This document shows, piece after piece, positions 7,401-7,864 of a stretch of 7,864 nucleotides of DNA. Position numbers and translations under genes: made by a program. The DNA is from Tannerella sp. (GTDB lineage Bacteria; Bacteroidota; Bacteroidia; Bacteroidales; Tannerellaceae). The stretch lies in the NCBI GenBank assembly GCA_031268395.1, contig JAIRXI010000168.1, positions 1-7,864 of the forward strand, read 5' to 3'. The number at the start of each line of letters is the position of its first letter. Position 1 is the stretch's first letter. Under the pieces are notes generated by a model that had not been told where the DNA came from, did no database searches, and worked only from the letters and a program-made list of their open reading frames with translations.

Positions 7401-7562
7401 CTCGGCGTAGCGTCCCGCTACGTCGTGTTAAAAGCAAGGCTCCTGCCTTGCGTCGCAACCATGCGCCGCACGAAACACCATCCGAACAAAATATTTATAC
7501 GCGGGATCGGCGCAAGGCGGGAGCCTTGCTTTTAACACGACGTAGCGGGACGCTACGCCGAG
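7401..7562. repeat. Long inverted repeat with 55-base arms and internal mini-hairpins
   Basis: Arm 7401-7455 is the reverse complement of 7508-7562 except at two positions (7444 and 7453), and both would be G-U pairs in RNA. The loop is 7456-7507. Each arm also folds on itself. CGTAGCG/CGCTACG closes a three-base loop (7406-7422 and 7541-7557), and GCAAGGC/GCCTTGC closes a four-base loop (7434-7451 and 7512-7529). The sequence between them is TCGTGTTAAAA or its complement. The block can thus form either one long stem or four short hairpins. Confidence 0.75.
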
Positions 7563-7567
7563 CCGGG

Positions 7568-7620
7568 GTGCACGGCGCGCTATCCTGCAATGACGGGCCG
7601 TTGTGCACCGTCATTGCGAG
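7568..7620. repeat. 53-base direct repeat, copy B
   Basis: This is the second copy of the segment at 7281-7333, in the same orientation. Its end overlaps the beginning of palindrome copy 2, so here the palindrome that is interrupted after copy A continues intact. It contains TGCAATGACGGGCCGTTGTGCA, a small imperfect palindrome of the same family. Confidence 0.6.
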
Positions 7621-7694
7621 GAACGAAGCAATCCAGGTCATTCTTTACTGGATTGCTTCCTGCTTCGTTCCTCGCAGTCGCAATGACGGTGCAC
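7603..7694. repeat. 92-nt imperfect palindrome, copy 2
   Basis: The left arm is 7603-7636, the loop 7637-7647 and the right arm 7648-7694. All 34 left-arm bases pair with the right arm, apart from the same two bulges as copy 1 (tandem duplications at 7654-7667 and 7672-7683). The outer ends are GTGCAC on both sides. It lies exactly 408 bases from copy 1 in the same orientation. The shared bulges mean both copies descend from one already-bulged unit. Confidence 0.8.
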
Positions 7695-7742
7695 GACAGG
7701 TTGAAATGCACCCAATCTCTTACACGACGGGAACGGGAAAAA

Positions 7743-7750
7743 TAAATTTG
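7743..7750 (+). promoter_or_regulatory. Candidate Bacteroides-type promoter for the gene entering at the right end
   Basis: TAAATTTG matches the -7 consensus TAnnTTTG exactly and lies 32 bases before the ATG at 7783, just outside the repeat block. The upstream -33 region is weak. In an alternative reading, the TTTG at 7747-7750 is a -33 element, paired after a 20-base spacer with GACCTTTG at 7771-7778, one mismatch from the -7 consensus. That would leave only a few bases of leader. Confidence 0.4.
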
Positions 7751-7782
7751 CATAATATGCGTCTGTCCGCGACCTTTGCAAC

Positions 7783-7864
7783 ATGAACATGAATGTCTAC
7801 TTCAAGCAGCACGACCGGGTATATTTCAAACGGTCGCATCCCGTCATGGCGGGGAGTTGCGAGG
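7783..7864 (+). CDS. Start of an unidentified ORF, cut by the window edge
   Basis: ATG at 7783 opens 27 codons without a stop, reading MNMNVYFKQHDRVYFKR and then SHPVMAGSCE to the window end. The first 17 residues look like an ordinary basic/aromatic protein start and follow a candidate promoter. From about 7841 the DNA turns into sequence resembling the palindromic repeat family (CCGTCATGGCGGGG, then GTTGCGAGG). The reading frame may therefore be a gene interrupted or altered by a repeat. I do not recognise the protein with confidence. A second in-frame ATG lies at 7789. Confidence 0.35.
   Translation, partial: MNMNVYFKQHDRVYFKRSHPVMAGSCE
7841..7864. repeat. Partial palindromic-repeat sequence at the right edge
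   Basis: CCGTCATGGCGGGG resembles CCGTCATTGCGAGG of palindrome copy 2 (7609-7622), with two differences. The last nine bases, GTTGCGAGG, equal 7204-7212 of copy 1. Another member of the repeat family probably begins here and continues past the window. Confidence 0.4.

Larger units (their letters stand above)
7174..7715. repeat. Composite nested repeat block behind susD
   Basis: This 542-base non-coding block is bounded by a perfect 25-base inverted repeat (7174-7198 with 7691-7715, beginning TTGGGTGCATTTCAACC on the outside). Inside are two 92-nt imperfect palindromes, two copies of a 53-base direct repeat, an A-rich unique stretch (about 7334-7395) and a central 55-base inverted repeat with a 52-base loop. 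It starts 16 bases after the susD stop and encodes no convincing protein. It could be a non-autonomous mobile element, an accretion of dispersed repeats, or a transcribed structured RNA that ends the operon. I see no transposase or clear target-site duplication. Confidence 0.7.

Noticed and set aside
7088..7458. Minus-strand frames within the repeat block
   Set aside because: They are translations of palindromic and inverted repeats, with no domain, no start signal and the same artefact peptides.
7195..7694. CRISPR array or tRNA-like structure in the repeat block
   Set aside because: There are only two long palindromes 408 bases apart, without regularly spaced short repeats. No cloverleaf with anticodon and T-loop signature could be found.
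6914..7786. Long + strand reading frame of about 290 codons through the end of susD and the repeat block
   Set aside because: It overlaps the strongly supported susD C-terminus in another frame and then translates the repeats, giving ARNEAIQ and FVPRSRNDGA peptides twice, a common artefact of translating this kind of repeat.

Overview
The window comes from a member of the Bacteroidota, most likely order Bacteroidales. It carries a SusC/SusD outer-membrane uptake pair headed by a Bacteroides-type ECF sigma factor and a FecR-like anti-sigma factor. Translation starts lack strong Shine-Dalgarno sequences, and two sites match the Bacteroides -7 promoter box TAnnTTTG. Base composition looks balanced to slightly G+C-rich. 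I cannot name the genus from sequence alone.

Layout, all genes on the + strand. Bases 1-182 hold a possible repeat remnant and a candidate promoter. Bases 183-764 encode the ECF sigma factor. Bases 765-907 are a short gap with a perfect 10-bp hairpin. Bases 908-1882 encode the FecR-type anti-sigma factor. Bases 1883-2075 are an intergenic segment with short direct repeats, two overlapping mini-ORFs and two successive hairpins, the second followed by a T-run. Bases 2076-5489 encode a SusC-like TonB-dependent transporter with an N-terminal STN signalling domain. Bases 5508-7157 encode its SusD-like surface lipoprotein. From 7174 to 7715, starting 16 bases after the susD stop, lies a composite non-coding block built of nested inverted and direct repeats. 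A candidate promoter and the first 27 codons of an unidentified ORF fill the right end, which itself runs into repeat-like sequence.

The four genes form a recognisable trans-envelope signalling and uptake unit. SusD captures a ligand at the cell surface and SusC imports it with TonB energy. The periplasmic STN domain of SusC can report ligand occupancy to the FecR-like protein in the inner membrane, which then frees or activates the sigma factor to transcribe the susCD operon. No glycoside hydrolase, peptidase, sulfatase or other enzyme is present here, so the substrate cannot be deduced.

The protein-coding part is a well-known type of locus. The less ordinary material is non-coding: the hairpins between the regulatory genes and ahead of susC, and the repeat block behind susD. 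In that block, two near-identical 92-nt imperfect palindromes share the same two bulges, each explained by a short tandem duplication. They enclose a 55-bp inverted repeat whose arms each contain two smaller hairpins.
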